NCBI GenBank assembly: GCA_027257055.1
Contig: JAPVLO010000039.1
Location: forward strand, 6,044,501 to 6,108,500
Length of the DNA stretch: 64,000 nt
DNA from: Cephalopachus bancanus
Taxonomy: Eukaryota > Chordata > Mammalia > Primates > Tarsiidae
Direction: 5' to 3'
Shown here: positions 1 to 11,360 of the stretch, one piece after another
Layout of the letters: every line of letters begins with the position of its first letter
How positions within the stretch are numbered: the stretch's first letter is position 1
The notes under the pieces: generated by a model
The model's database searches: none
Seen by the model: the letters and a program-made list of their open reading frames with translations, nothing else
Told to the model about the DNA's origin: nothing
Program-made: the position numbers and the translations under genes

Positions 1-81
1 GGATGCTGGTTAGCTGGGCTCTTTCAGAACTTGGAAGTACTGAGTAGTAACCTCTTCCTTTCCCATGTTTTTACTCTCCAG
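1..81 (+). other. ADCY9: 3' end of the last ADCY9 intron (splice acceptor)
   Basis: A pyrimidine-rich run ends in CTCTCCAG at 74-81, and the ADCY9 reading frame begins at once after it. The upstream in-frame ATG at 65 lies inside the pyrimidine tract and is not a start codon. The exon opens with the third base of a split codon, so the preceding exon should end with two bases of it. Seen in the sequence; the intron assignment follows from the known multi-exon ADCY9 gene. Confidence 0.85.
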
Positions 82-1273
82 TTCCGAGAGGAACCTGTGC
101 AATGGCTCGTTGCCACGTGAGATCAGGAGGCCAGCCAGCCTCATTGGCCAGGAGGCGATTCTGGTCTTATTTCTCCTACTCTTGTTGGTCTGGTTCCTGA
201 ATCGAGAATTTGAAGTCAGCTACCGCCTTCACTACCATGGGGATGTGGAAGCGGATCTTCACCGCACCAAGATCCAGAGCATGAGGGATCAGGCTGACTG
301 GCTGCTGCGAAACATCATCCCCTACCACGTGGCTGAGCAGCTGAAGGTGTCACAGACCTACTCCAAGAACCACGACAGTGGAGGAGTGATCTTTGCCAGC
401 ATCGTCAACTTCAGTGAGTTCTATGAGGAGAACTATGAAGGAGGCAAGGAGTGCTACCGGGTCCTCAACGAGCTCATCGGGGACTTTGATGAGCTTCTGA
501 GCAAGCCAGACTACAGTAGCATCGAGAAGATCAAGACGATCGGAGCCACATACATGGCGGCATCAGGGCTGAACACCTCCCAGGCCCAGGACAGCAGCCA
601 CCCGCAGGAGCACCTGCAGATCCTGTTTGAGTTTGCCAAGGAAATGATGCGTGTGGTAGATGACTTCAACAACAACATGCTGTGGTTCAACTTCAAGCTC
701 AGAGTCGGCTTCAACCACGGGCCCCTCACGGCCGGAGTCATTGGCACCACCAAGCTGCTGTATGACATTTGGGGGGATACCGTCAACATCGCCAGCAGGA
801 TGGACACCACTGGTGTTGAGTGTCGCATCCAGGTGAGTGAGGAGAGCTACCGTGTCTTGAGCAAAATGGGCTACGACTTTGACTACAGAGGGACCGTGAA
901 TGTCAAGGGGAAGGGCCAGATGAAGACCTACCTTTACCCAAAGTGCACGGACAACGGGGTTGTCCCACAGCACCAGCTGTCCATCTCCCCAGATATCCGC
1001 GTCCAGGTGGATGGCAGCATCGGACGGTCTCCCACGGATGAGATTGCCAACCTGGTGCCTTCTGTCCAGTATTCAGACAAGATGTCTCTGGGCTCTGATA
1101 ACAGCATGCAAGCCAAGGACGCACACCTGTCTCCTAAGAGACCCTGGAAAGAGCCCATAAAAGCTGAAGAAAAAGGTCGATTTGGCAAAGCCATAGAGAA
1201 AAATGACTGTGAAGAAATGGGAATGGAAGAAGCCAATGAACTAACCAAGCTCAATGTTTCAAAGAGTGTGTGA
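82..1273 (+). CDS. ADCY9: ADCY9 last exon: adenylate cyclase type 9, final transmembrane helix, C2 catalytic domain and C-terminal tail
   Basis: Membrane adenylyl cyclase that converts ATP to cAMP downstream of Gs-coupled receptors; this is the 3'-terminal exon only. In order: the end of the last extracellular loop, with an N-glycosylation sequon (NGS, about nt 104-112); one hydrophobic helix (ILVLFLLLLLVWFL, about nt 158-199); then the C2 cyclase homology domain to about nt 945. Visible active-site features are the KIKTIGATYMA segment (Lys contacts adenine in the family), Asp in DIWG (764-766), and the transition-state Asn (785-787) and Arg (797-799) of VNIASRM. Two residues known to make AC9 forskolin-insensitive are present: Tyr in ECYRVLNE (455-457) and Ala in IGATY (545-547). 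The tail (about 950-1270) ends ELTKLNVSKSV and corresponds to C2b, reported to be autoinhibitory. The frame is open from 82 to the TGA at 1271. Earlier exons lie upstream of the window. Confidence 0.97.
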
Positions 1274-2167
1274 GGCAGCGCCTGAGAGCTGCCCGAGGTG
1301 CTCTGTTCGTCGAAATACAATAATATTTGTAGCTGGCTGTTGTGCTTTCTAAGCTCCACAGTCTCCGTCCCTGGATGTGGTGTTATGTGGTCATTTCAGC
1401 CCTAACTTCTGTGTGGATCACAGTTATTCAGGGTTCATTTGCATCCATTCTTTCCTTTTGCTCCCTTCCCTGGAAATCTCCCTACCTTGGGGTAATCCAT
1501 TCAGCACGTGGAGGAGAATAAGTGCCTTCAGGGGTGGACCTTGGCCTCAAGTCTAGGGACAGAGGCCACCAGTGGAAATCATAGCTTTGGGTATTATTTG
1601 ACTTTTAGAACAAAAGCTGTGGTCAAGATATCACTTTTGTTGCTTTTTCTCATGAGACACCTTTTTTTTTGGCAGGGGGGAGCTAATACAATATATTTTA
1701 GCTGTATTTTTTTTTCCGTATATGTCATAGTGTTTCCCACTTACCTGACCTTTCTACGTAAGCACATGCATGCACACACACTTGCGTTTAAGAATTCTGA
1801 TATAAAGTGCCAGTAATTCACCGAGAGGGGGTGTGAAAGGGGGTGTCAGCCATGACGACAGCCCCACGAGTCCCTCCTCACCCACGCTTTCCCAGCCCAG
1901 CCCTGTGGGCTGTGGGCGGGCCCACTCTCTACACCTACTCCTTACACCCGCTCCCTACACTGAGTGGCTTCAGGGGCGCCTCCCTGTACAGGCTGAGATA
2001 GCAAATTCTAGCTGGGCACAAAGTTAGTAAGCCCAGGCCTCAGGTATCTCAGAGCTGTTCTTCATCCTGATCTTCCATCGAAGGGTCTTCCTGTTGAGAG
2101 TGATGGGGATTGTCTTGGAAACTGACTCGTCTGAAGGCGAAACTCCAAATAAATGTCTGAGGGTTGC

Positions 2168-2187
2168 ATTTATTTATTTATTTATTT
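2168..2187. repeat. (ATTT)5 simple repeat
   Basis: Five uninterrupted ATTT units about 15 bases after the AATAAA at 2148. If transcribed, the run would be AU-rich just past a possible cleavage site. Confidence 0.85.
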
Positions 2188-3935
2188 GCCAGGAAAAAAG
2201 TGTGTTTGAGGGAGGGGGCATTGAGTCATGTGGATGGAGGGAGGTAGACTGCAGGGGCAGTTCACAGGACAATGACAAGCTGTCCCTTAGTGTTTTGACC
2301 ACCTGGGCCACCTCCCTCTGAGACGGGCTGGACAAGATCCTGAGCCATACCCAGTATGATTTGAGGGTTGGGGAAGCTCTCCAGCTGCCCCTGCCACCCA
2401 CAAGGTCCCTTCCTGTGGAGTCCAGATCAAAACCTGGCTTGGTACCAAGTGGGTCTGGGCAGGCAGCGCCGGCGTTGTCTTGGCTTCCACAAATTCAAGA
2501 CATTGCTCCATTCTCTTCTACTCTTGGACTGCACAGGGCCTGTCTGTGGTGGGATTTAATCTTGGGAGCTATTCCAGCCTCTTGAGATGGAGTTCTTACA
2601 CTGTACCTAGGGCCAGAATCATCTGTACACAATGAGGTGTTTGGCCGAGGGGAGATTTAAAAACCTAAGGAAAATCACTTGTGTGCTCTTGGTTGCTGAT
2701 CCTGTTTGTAATTGTGTTTTGCCGCATTGAGTGTGAAGTTTCCATCTGTGTGAACTCACTAAATTTGTACTGTCAAAGTTGTAGCTATTCTTTTAGGTGA
2801 CACTGGTGCACAGCTCCTGAGACATTGAGGGTGTGCTCCTTATCTGTTGGTCTTCCTCAATACGTATTTGCTTCTTGCTGGTAAATCTCACTGTCTGATT
2901 TTCATATCCGCATTAAGTCCCATCATCACACCTCCTACACAAAGACGTACAGACCTGCTACTTCCAGCATAACGCAACACTGAGTCTGATCCACCACCTC
3001 TCCAAGGGGATGTGCCTGGCATGGCACCCAGCCATGCAGCCGGAACCAGGATCCTGACATCTGGGGAATCAAGAGCATTCTCAGTAACTGTAAGATTTTC
3101 CTTCAGGTTTTACTGTCAGTTTGTTGGTCTTCCAATGCCGAAGAAAGGATGGTTGTGACAATACCTCTTGCTTCTAAAGAATGTATTCTTAGAAGATACT
3201 GCAGGCTTGTTTTCTGAAAAAAACACTACCTGATGCTTTTTCTTGTATGTAAGGATTGTGGGCACATTTAGGGTTTTTCTGCCATCAGTATTAAGGCGTG
3301 CATTTGAATGTGGCCCTCTCCTCTGACTTCCTTCTCTAGGCTGGGTAGCTTTGAGGGACTGGGTGGTTGCTGATATCTTTTCTGTCTTGCTTAGAATGTG
3401 CTCTGCTGAGTTCATCTCTACACACGCTTCTTCCCCATCAAACTCTTTTCCTTCCCTCACCACAAAGGTGTTTGTGATTCTCACCCTGGAAACCCAGGGA
3501 GCTGCCAACAGGAGTCTGGTTCAACAACATGCAAATAGGAGCCTCTGGTGAAGGGCAGCTCACCCAGGCAGAGCTTAAAATTGTCTTTGAGAAACACCCT
3601 GAGCCTTCCTTAATAACCAGTACAGATGTTCCTTCTGGGTCACGAAGCCCTCAGATCCTCCCCACTTCCCTGCTCCGAAGCATACCTCAGTGCAGAACCA
3701 CAGACTCTCTACAGTGGAAATGTCGTGTGTCTCCATCTGTTGGCAGCCAACAAGCAGTGCCACACGGGTTTCTCAGCAGTAGGCACAAGTGCTGTCAATG
3801 GGATGGGTTGTTCTTCAGGGTGGCAGTATGTCTTAGGAACTTAGGACAGGAAGCAATACTTCAGAATTGAATGTGTGTAAATAGTTGCTTTGAGTTGCAA
3901 TTGCTGTTTTCTTCTCAGCTCCAGCTCAGATCAAA

Positions 3936-3959
3936 TTATATATATACATATATATATAT
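3936..3959. repeat. (TA)n with one CA interruption
   Basis: An alternating TATA run of 24 bases with one C. It is probably within the 3' UTR or immediate downstream region. Confidence 0.8.
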
Positions 3960-4599
3960 GATAAACAAGCACACATAATTTTATCCAATGCAAACAAATG
4001 TAGAGCATCAGTTATGAAACCCTTGAATAGCTTGAGAGTCCCACAGACTGTGCCACACCTGACTCCATCAACTCACTTCACCCACGGGGACTACACCTGC
4101 ACATTTGCACACGACACGGAGAGCCAAAGGCCACGTGCTTCCTGTTACATGAGCTGTAACCATTTGTAGTTTCCAAAGATATGTCTGCATTTGAATTTCT
4201 AGATTTTGGAAGTAAACATTTTTGATTGGTTTCAAAAATCACATCATGTCTAGACTCTAAAATTGAATTAGCAAGAGCCAACTGTTTGCATTTTTCATAT
4301 TTTCTTTGATCAGCTCTTTTTAAATTGTTAATTCTAATAATTTCAAAATGCAGTCACTGAAGAAATGAACATTAAAATATTCTAAAATCTCAACATCTGA
4401 TGCCTGTCCTGATTGAGAAGATCAGAACCACTTCAGAGATGAGGGCAGTCCTCCTCGGTGTTCTCTGTGATTTGTGGCTGAAATGGGAAGATTTGCTTTT
4501 ACTTCACATCATGATTTCAAAACAGAGCAACTGTGTATATAATGGACATATTTGCTACAGTTAACTGGTTGAGAAGTATTTATTTTTACATAGAATTTT

Positions 4600-5981
4600 T
4601 TTAAAACTAAAATCAGGTTGCAGTACAAGTTTTGCTATTTCCCTGTTTCATTAGACCTTCTAAATAGTTTTTTCCCCAATATCTTAAGAGAAAGAATTAG
4701 CTGAGGAAACAAAGTAGATTTTCTGAAAAGCGGTGTCTCTCTTACAGAGTTTCTGGGATCATGATGGCCACTTTTGGGGAGGGGGAGTCACAGAGCCACT
4801 TCAGAAACTGCTTGAAGTCACAGCGCCTCTTCCCAGAAAACCACACATACGATTTTGTACATATCTTAGGGGTTTGCAGCATCTCCAAATCTGAGGCCAG
4901 ACTATGGATCAGTCTTCTAAGGGGTAGAAACTAAGGGTTTTTCCGAGCGAGTCAAGTATTTATGAGCAACTTCAGCACAAAGATTCTCTTGTAGACTCTG
5001 TAGGGAGCTGAAGATGCAGCTTCCATTCCTTGCTCATCGGCTTGCAGGGATGCATCTTCCAGGTAATTCCCTGCCGGAGCCTGGTGCCAGGAGGACACAG
5101 CTCATTGCTGAGGTTGTTCTTTCCTCCCTGAGATGGTACGGTAGGGATCCCAGCTCCTTCCCAGGTTAGAGAACATAACAGTCTTTGCTGTATTGAAGGT
5201 CTTGTAAGAACTTGGGTATTTCCACTAGAAAAGGCACTCAGGGACTTAGAGGATTTCTCAGTCAAGAAAAGCAGCCTCTAAATTTTTCAGTAAGCCCCAG
5301 AACTGGTCATGTGTGACTTTCCTTTCGTCTAACATCTTATACACATGGTTGCTGTTCCCTGCTGTGGGGCTCTATCGTTGGGGCCACCTGGAATAGATCC
5401 CAAAAACCAGAAAAATGAAACTAACTGGAGAAAGAGCTAAGTGAGAGGAAGTGATTAAGAAAAAGTACACACTTGCACACTATGGATGTGTACACTTAAA
5501 ATCTTCCCAAGTGTCTATTTTGATACAGTTTCTGCATAAAGGTTGTTGTTTAAATAACATGATTCCAAAGAGCTATTACTAGGTATTAGAGTAATTTAAG
5601 CATGAAGAATTCTCATATTCTTCCTGGGCCTGAAAGTCTGAAGGAGATGTGAATTAGACAATCTGAGTACTTATTGGAGTTTCATTCATCAACAGCAGTA
5701 ATTCTTCCAAGTTGTTTTTTGTTTGTTTATTTTGGCTCACAGAGCTTTTGGTGATTTGATGAAAGTTGTGACTCATTTTTCCCAGAAAAAAATGCACATA
5801 AAAATCAACTCTCTTGATGTTGCACATAATTTCAGGAGACCATGGATCCAAATAAAGTACCCCTGATCTGCAGTAACCAGAGTAATGATGGCTTTTATTA
5901 CAACTATCTGTAGATGTGGTTTCCAAGCATTTCTGAATTCTTCATTGGAAACTTGATTCAATGTGTTAATGCTACTCATTT
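4600..5981. other. Repeat-free AT-rich sequence downstream of ADCY9
   Basis: I see no gene, SINE or LINE here. It may be more 3' UTR or flanking DNA. Confidence 0.4.
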
Positions 5982-5988
5982 ATAATGC

Positions 5989-6279
5989 TTTTTTTTTTTT
6001 TTTTTTTTTTTGAGTTGGAGTCTCACTCTGTTGCGCAGGCTGGAGTGCGGTGGCACACTCATTGCCACCCCAGCATTGACCTGCTGGGCTCCAGCGATCC
6101 TATCAAGTAGCCGGGACTACAGGCGCATGCTACCACACCCGGCTAATTTTTTTCATTTATTGTAGAGATGAGGTCTCACTAAGTTGTCCGGGCTGGTCTC
6201 AAACCCATGGGCTCAGTCAGTCCACCCGCCTCGGCCTCCCAAAGTGCTGGCATTACAGGATGAGCCACTGAACCTGGTC
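5989..6279 (-). mobile_element. Alu (lemur-type), antisense
   Basis: A poly-T then GAGTTGGAGTCTCACTCTGT start, two-arm Alu structure, and target-site duplication ATAATGC at 5982-5988 and 6280-6286. The left arm carries a short deletion after the CCAGCGATCC motif. Confidence 0.92.
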
Positions 6280-6626
6280 ATAATGCATTTTTAGTCAAAA
6301 TTATATTTTAGAATCTTATGTCTGAGTTATCTCAATATATTTGAAGAGCTACTTAAAGAACATTTTAATATAGTTAGTTGAATTATTTTCAGTAACATCC
6401 AGCCAGTACTTATTGAGAGCTTACTATGTGCCAAATAATGCCAAAAACTTTTATTGAAGTTGTTACATTTTCTGTGACACATGAGAATATCTGAGAAACA
6501 ACTATGATTAGAAACTGCTCTTCAGGATGTCTTACCACCGTGAATTCCACTAGTAAACAGAAGGGATTTTTGAGATATGTGGAGTCATAGGGGAGCATCC
6601 TTCTCTGGACTGACATTTAAAATTTT

Positions 6627-6808
6627 TTTAATCTTTTTTATTTTTTTTGAGTTGAGGTCTTACTCTGTCACTCAGGTTGGAGTGCGATGGCACAATCATA
6701 GCTCATGCAGCCTCAGCCTCCTGGACTCAGGTGATTTTGCACCCAGCTAATTTTTTTTTTTTCCTTCAGAGATGAGGTCTTCCTATTTCGCTCAGACTAG
6801 TCCTAGCA
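6627..6808 (-). mobile_element. Degraded partial Alu, antisense
   Basis: Matches the Alu A-tail, part of the right arm and linker (GAGATGAGGTCTTCCTAT), with large internal losses. It is old and lacks clear duplications. Confidence 0.7.
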
Positions 6809-7924
6809 TTTTAAAATATGACTCCTAATGTCATTTCTAATCCATTAGAGATTATTTCCTTGTCCTTGGTTTTAGAGTATTCAATCTCTGATGAAAGAGC
6901 AACAGATGAGAAACATTCAGATAAAACAATTGCACCACTGTTGTGTTGATCCCTCAACAAAAGAGGAGCTCATTCCACACACTCCTCCTGAGAGCACACA
7001 TTTTATTTCTCAGTTCTTTTCTGTCAGTGATTAGGTCCTGACATGAGGGTCTCAGAGCCAAACCAGGCTAAACCTGGCTTGGCTTGACCAGTGAGAGCCT
7101 TTCAGAGATAGCATGCCACCACCCAGTGGAGTGCCCCCCTGCTCTCTGGATAAAGCTGATGAGCAGGGGACCAGCCGTCTCTGCCAATCCCACCTCAGCC
7201 CCATGCGTAGTGGGAGGCATGGGTAGTCCTGCCTCGAGCAGTCTTTCCCAAGATCTGCCCTTTCTGTGTCTTCTTCTGCCCTTTATCTTCTCATCCAACA
7301 AAATTCATGCCCTCTAGGATGGGAGGTAGATGAACAGGACCAGAAAGGAGGGATTGTTTGGATTTGTCCCCGTGATTCTGGGAGAAAGAAAACAAGATTG
7401 GGAAAGGTGTAGAAGCATTCAAGGAAAGAGGAGTGAAATAGACTCACACATGCTACTCAGGATGCCCTTGTGCACAGACATTCCTGTGTCTGAGACAAAC
7501 CTGAACAGCCCCCACGGCCTTCCCTCCAGGACCTCCCATCCCACATTCTCCACAACCTTCCAGCCCGTTGTGTCTCCTCCAGGAGTCTGCAAGACTCAGC
7601 TCTGGGACCAACCCAGCTGCATCTCTGGTTCTCTAGGTCTCAAGGACATCCATTCCTCTCCAGGGACACATTTGCCTTCGTCAAGTCCCCAAATATGTCC
7701 CATTCTCACTCCACCTGTGGTCCCTTCCCCATTCCACTGTCATCCGTGACCTCCTGTGTCATCCTCTTTTCCTAACTTTAGGAATATGGGTAAACCTCCA
7801 GCAATACAATGATAACTCACCTTCTCGGCTTAAAGAAAATGTCGGTTTGGGCGGGTAAATTCAGTTCTCATACATGCAAATAAACCTCTAGCCATAGGGT
7901 AGTCTTCTGCTATGTGATACTCTT
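6809..7924. other. Unique intergenic sequence
   Basis: No repeat or gene recognised. A 139-codon open frame (7330-7749, +) is proline/serine-rich with no recognisable domain and I do not treat it as a gene. Confidence 0.4.
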
Positions 7925-8433
7925 CTGTCCTGGTACTGGTCTGTGGTCTATTAAGAACCAGGCCCTACAGCAGGAGGTGAGTGGCAGGCTAGCAAGCGAA
8001 ACTTCATCTGTATCCACAGCTGCTCCCATGGCACACATCACCACCTGAACTCTGCCTCCTGTCAGATCAGCACTGAAAAGTCTACTTCCATTTCCAACAT
8101 TCTCTGCATTGACAGCAGCCAAAACGAGATTACAGAGTAGACTGGACATAAGCAACATGCTTTGGGTGTCACTGTCTCCTATGACTCCCACGTGGGACTG
8201 TCTAGTTGCAGGAAAATAAACTCAGGGCTGTCACTGATACTGCATGATGGTGAATTGTTTAATTATTTTATTATATATTATAATGTAACAATAATGGGGA
8301 AAAGTGCACAAAGATGTTATACACTTGAATCATCCCAAATCCATCTCCCTGGCCCCCTCCCCACCTCGTCCCCCATGGGAAAATGGTCTTCCACCACACT
8401 GATCCCTGATGCTGAAAAGGTTGGGGACTGCTG
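7925..8433. mobile_element. hAT-type DNA transposon fossil (non-autonomous)
   Basis: The left part reads TGGTACTGGTCTGTGG...AAGAACCAGGCC...AGGAGGTGAG, and the right end is GGTTGGGGACTGCTG. This is the pattern of an old hAT family whose termini are CAGGGGTCCCCAACC-like. The left terminal repeat is degraded. It encodes no protein. The family name is not certain from memory. Confidence 0.7.
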
Positions 8434-9618
8434 GTTGGACAGACTAGAAAACCCAGGTTCAGAGCAAAGTGGCTTGCCCCACTCCGCCCATCACTGACTG
8501 TAGTCCTTCCCCGGGAATGTAGCCAGAACACAGCATGCTTCCATATCCAGATGACTTCATTGTTTTCCTTCCCCTTACTGTTCAAGGAAAAGCCAAAGAA
8601 TACAGGTGGTGGAGTAGGACCCTGTGCATCTAATGGCCGAATTGGACCGTAGTTCAGCAAGTGACTGGCGAGGAGAGAGGCATCTTCCATTCTCTCCCTC
8701 GCTCACTCTTTTTTTAGACTGATTACTTAAATGTGGAATATTTATGTTAATATCTAGTTTGTGCTTAGATTGAAGACATCTTTGAATTATTCAAGTGATT
8801 TTGACCTGTGAAAACCCTAAACTTAGTGTCCATGTGATAAATAAATTATCCAAACCATCACAGAAGAGAGGCAAAGCTTGCCACTCATCGGTGCCTCCAG
8901 AAAGATCAGTGAAAAAGGCAGCTTATGTCAGTGTCTTGTGCTTCCTACTAATTTAACAGAAATAGAACATGTACCTTTAACACAAAATCAGGATTTTTTT
9001 TCTGACTGTTGATTACACGATAAGTTCTTTATTGTGTATAATGTTAGGTAGTTTTTTTTAAAGCCCTTATCATGTATTGATACATCTCCAGTATTTCAGG
9101 GACTTAGAGGGAAAGAAAAGAAATATTCCTTAGCCACTTAACTTTAATTACCATAGAACATTATCTGACAATTTTCATGGCAATTTGGAGATCTCAGGTA
9201 AAGAAAATCTGACTTTGTTGATTATTTACAAAGAGTTGAGGAAACCAATAGTTTACTTTTTAGAAGCATGTCTCATAACATGGTAAGTCTTGAGTTGGAA
9301 CTTTTTGTGATGATTCCAGGGACAAAATAATACTTATTCTTCCTCAAGTGTAAAGTCTTCCAATGGCATCACAGATACGTTTAGAATGTTTATTTAGTAC
9401 AGATGAATAGAGCTGGATATTGTGCTATTCTCCTATTTTTATCATTAGTTACATGCTGAGTACTTTAAAAATATCTTTGGAAGTCTAAGTTCTAAAGATC
9501 TCAGTCTGTCATGACACCTGGAGAGTGTTTGGGTTTTGCTTTTTGTTTCTTGTTGAAGAATGTCATATATGTGGACTTTAAGGACACTAATTCAGTTAAG
9601 ACCTAAGAAGAATAAGAT
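8434..9618. other. Unique AT-rich intergenic sequence
   Basis: No gene or interspersed repeat recognised. Short A/T runs only. Confidence 0.4.
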
Positions 9619-9632
9619 GCGACTAATTTTCT

Positions 9633-9928
9633 TTCTTTTTTTTTTTTTTTGAGTTGGAGTCTCACTCTGTCGCCCAGACTGGAGTGCAGTGACCGCTCCC
9701 GGCCACCGCAGCCTCCACCTGCTGGGCTCTGGCGATCCTTCCGCCTCAGCCTTCCAAGCAGTCGGAACTACAGGCGCACGTTACCACTCCCGGCTAATTT
9801 TTGATTTATTGTAGAGATGAGGTCTCACCAAGTTGCCCAGGTGGGTCACGAACCTGCAGGCTCAGGCAATCCACTCACCTCAGCCTCCCAAAGGCGCGGG
9901 ATTACAGGCTGAGCCACTGAGCCCGGCA
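9633..9928 (-). mobile_element. Alu (lemur-type), antisense, full length
   Basis: Full-length two-arm element with a perfect 14-bp duplication GCGACTAATTTTCT at 9619-9632 and 9929-9942, so a relatively recent insertion. Confidence 0.95.
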
Positions 9929-9942
9929 GCGACTAATTTTCT

Positions 9943-11360
9943 AAAATGAGAGAGACTTGAAGCAATTATCCAGATAATTTAGATAAAAAATCATCCTTTT
10001 TCCTAAAATACTTCAAATGAGACAAAATGAATTTATTGTATAAAGCAGACGGATAGTGACCCGAATTCTTCCATTCGCTTTTCTTACGTAGCCAATGCCA
10101 GGGGGCACTTTCTCTCTTTTGCAGCTCTTCATCTCCAAATTTCCTTATCTCCTTATTCACCTGTCCATTTTGTTGGCAGAATTGCAACAGGCTCAGACCC
10201 ACAGGCTTTGAGAGAAAACTTAGCTCATTCCAGTGAACTGGCCGTATGACGTGACATGTATGCATGCCCCACTTGGCCTCTACCTTGGGATAGTTATCAG
10301 ATTCCAGAAGAGTTGCCTGTGTTCCCAGCCGGTGGCTTCTGTCCCTACTGCAAGTGCAGGACCTCCCCATTAATGTCTACAGCAGTCATCCCTGTGGATG
10401 GCCTCTAGCAAGAGCGCTCCAGTGCCTAACGTCACACATGCACGGAGATGGCCTTTTCCTTCCCTTCATTCCTCTGAAGTGCGAGATGGTGAGCTCTCAG
10501 CACAATATGTGGTACCACCCTCTGCCTGTCTTCTCGGCACCGCATTCTGCCTGTGATGGGCCTCACCCGCTGGCCCTGCAGGAGACTCAGCACTTCCCAC
10601 ACGCTCTCAGCAGGTCCTGGGCAAGGCTATGGCACCCACAGCCCTTCAGAAAACCATCTGCAAGTCCTTTCTGGTTTCAGCCCCAGGAAGCTGCGAGAGG
10701 AGCAAGCTGGGAGTTCTGGACCTGATCCCCGCTCAGAGGAACTTCGTCCATTCGCTCCCGGGCTGGCCCAGCAGCAGCGAGCCAGACACTCGGGCCAGCA
10801 TGGAGCCCAAGCAGAGTGTCCTTACCCACCCCCACCAATGATCCAGGGGGCCCCAAAGTTGTCCCTGAATTGTAGGAGTGCAGGAACAGAGCAGAGGACG
10901 GGGCCAGGAGTGTCCAGAAGAGTGAACATGAAGTACAGTTCACCAGCACCCAGTGGGCCAGCTCCGTCGAGCTCAACTCCAGCCTGCCCTTGGCCAGCTT
11001 GGCACCCTCGTGCCGCAGCCCCCGGTGCCTCACAAGCCATCAGACAGGATGTGCCCGATGGGGGCTCCGGGTGCATCCTCACATGACAGCAGGAAACCGA
11101 AGCACTAATGATAACACGTGGATGAGTACCAAGCAGCAAAACCAAAGCCTTAACCTCCTCCTTGAAATCCTATGTCAGTCTCATGGTTTGTAAGCATTTT
11201 AGGATTTAGCCGTCCCTGAGGTGATCCCGTGATTAAATCAAATTCCACCTTCTCAATCCATGCAGCTATCCTCATGCCAAAAACGATTCCGTCAGGCGCA
11301 TGAGTTATGATGTGGTGCACAACAGCCACGTCGACACGTCTACCCATCAGCTTGGTCCTG
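9943..11360. other. Unique, partly GC-rich intergenic sequence
   Basis: The 10.35-11.15 kb part is GC-rich with several overlapping open frames on both strands, none recognised. At 11150-11347 (-) a 65-codon frame reads VDVAVVHHIITHAPDGIVFG and looks protein-like. It could be the remains of a retrocopy, but I cannot name a parent gene. See findings. Confidence 0.35.

Larger units (their letters stand above)
1274..4600 (+). other. ADCY9: ADCY9 3' UTR (end not fixed)
   Basis: Non-coding sequence directly after the ADCY9 stop. AATAAA lies at 2148-2153, and further AT-rich candidates such as ATTAAA near 4371 follow, so alternative polyadenylation is possible. No interspersed repeat appears until 5989, as expected for a constrained transcribed 3' UTR, and the 4.3-4.7 kb part is AT-rich. 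The end given is a guess; only the beginning is certain. Confidence 0.5.

Noticed and set aside
65..81. ATG at 65 as the start of a 402-aa protein
   Set aside because: It lies in the polypyrimidine tract of a splice acceptor; homologous ADCY9 sequence starts after CAG at 79-81, and the true start codon is many exons upstream.
511..1359. Open frames antisense to or out of frame with the ADCY9 exon
   Set aside because: They are shadows of the conserved coding frame with no features of their own.
10553..11086. 177-aa frame as a gene
   Set aside because: GC-rich chance frame, Pro/Ser/Ala-rich, overlapping others on both strands, with no recognisable domain or splice context.
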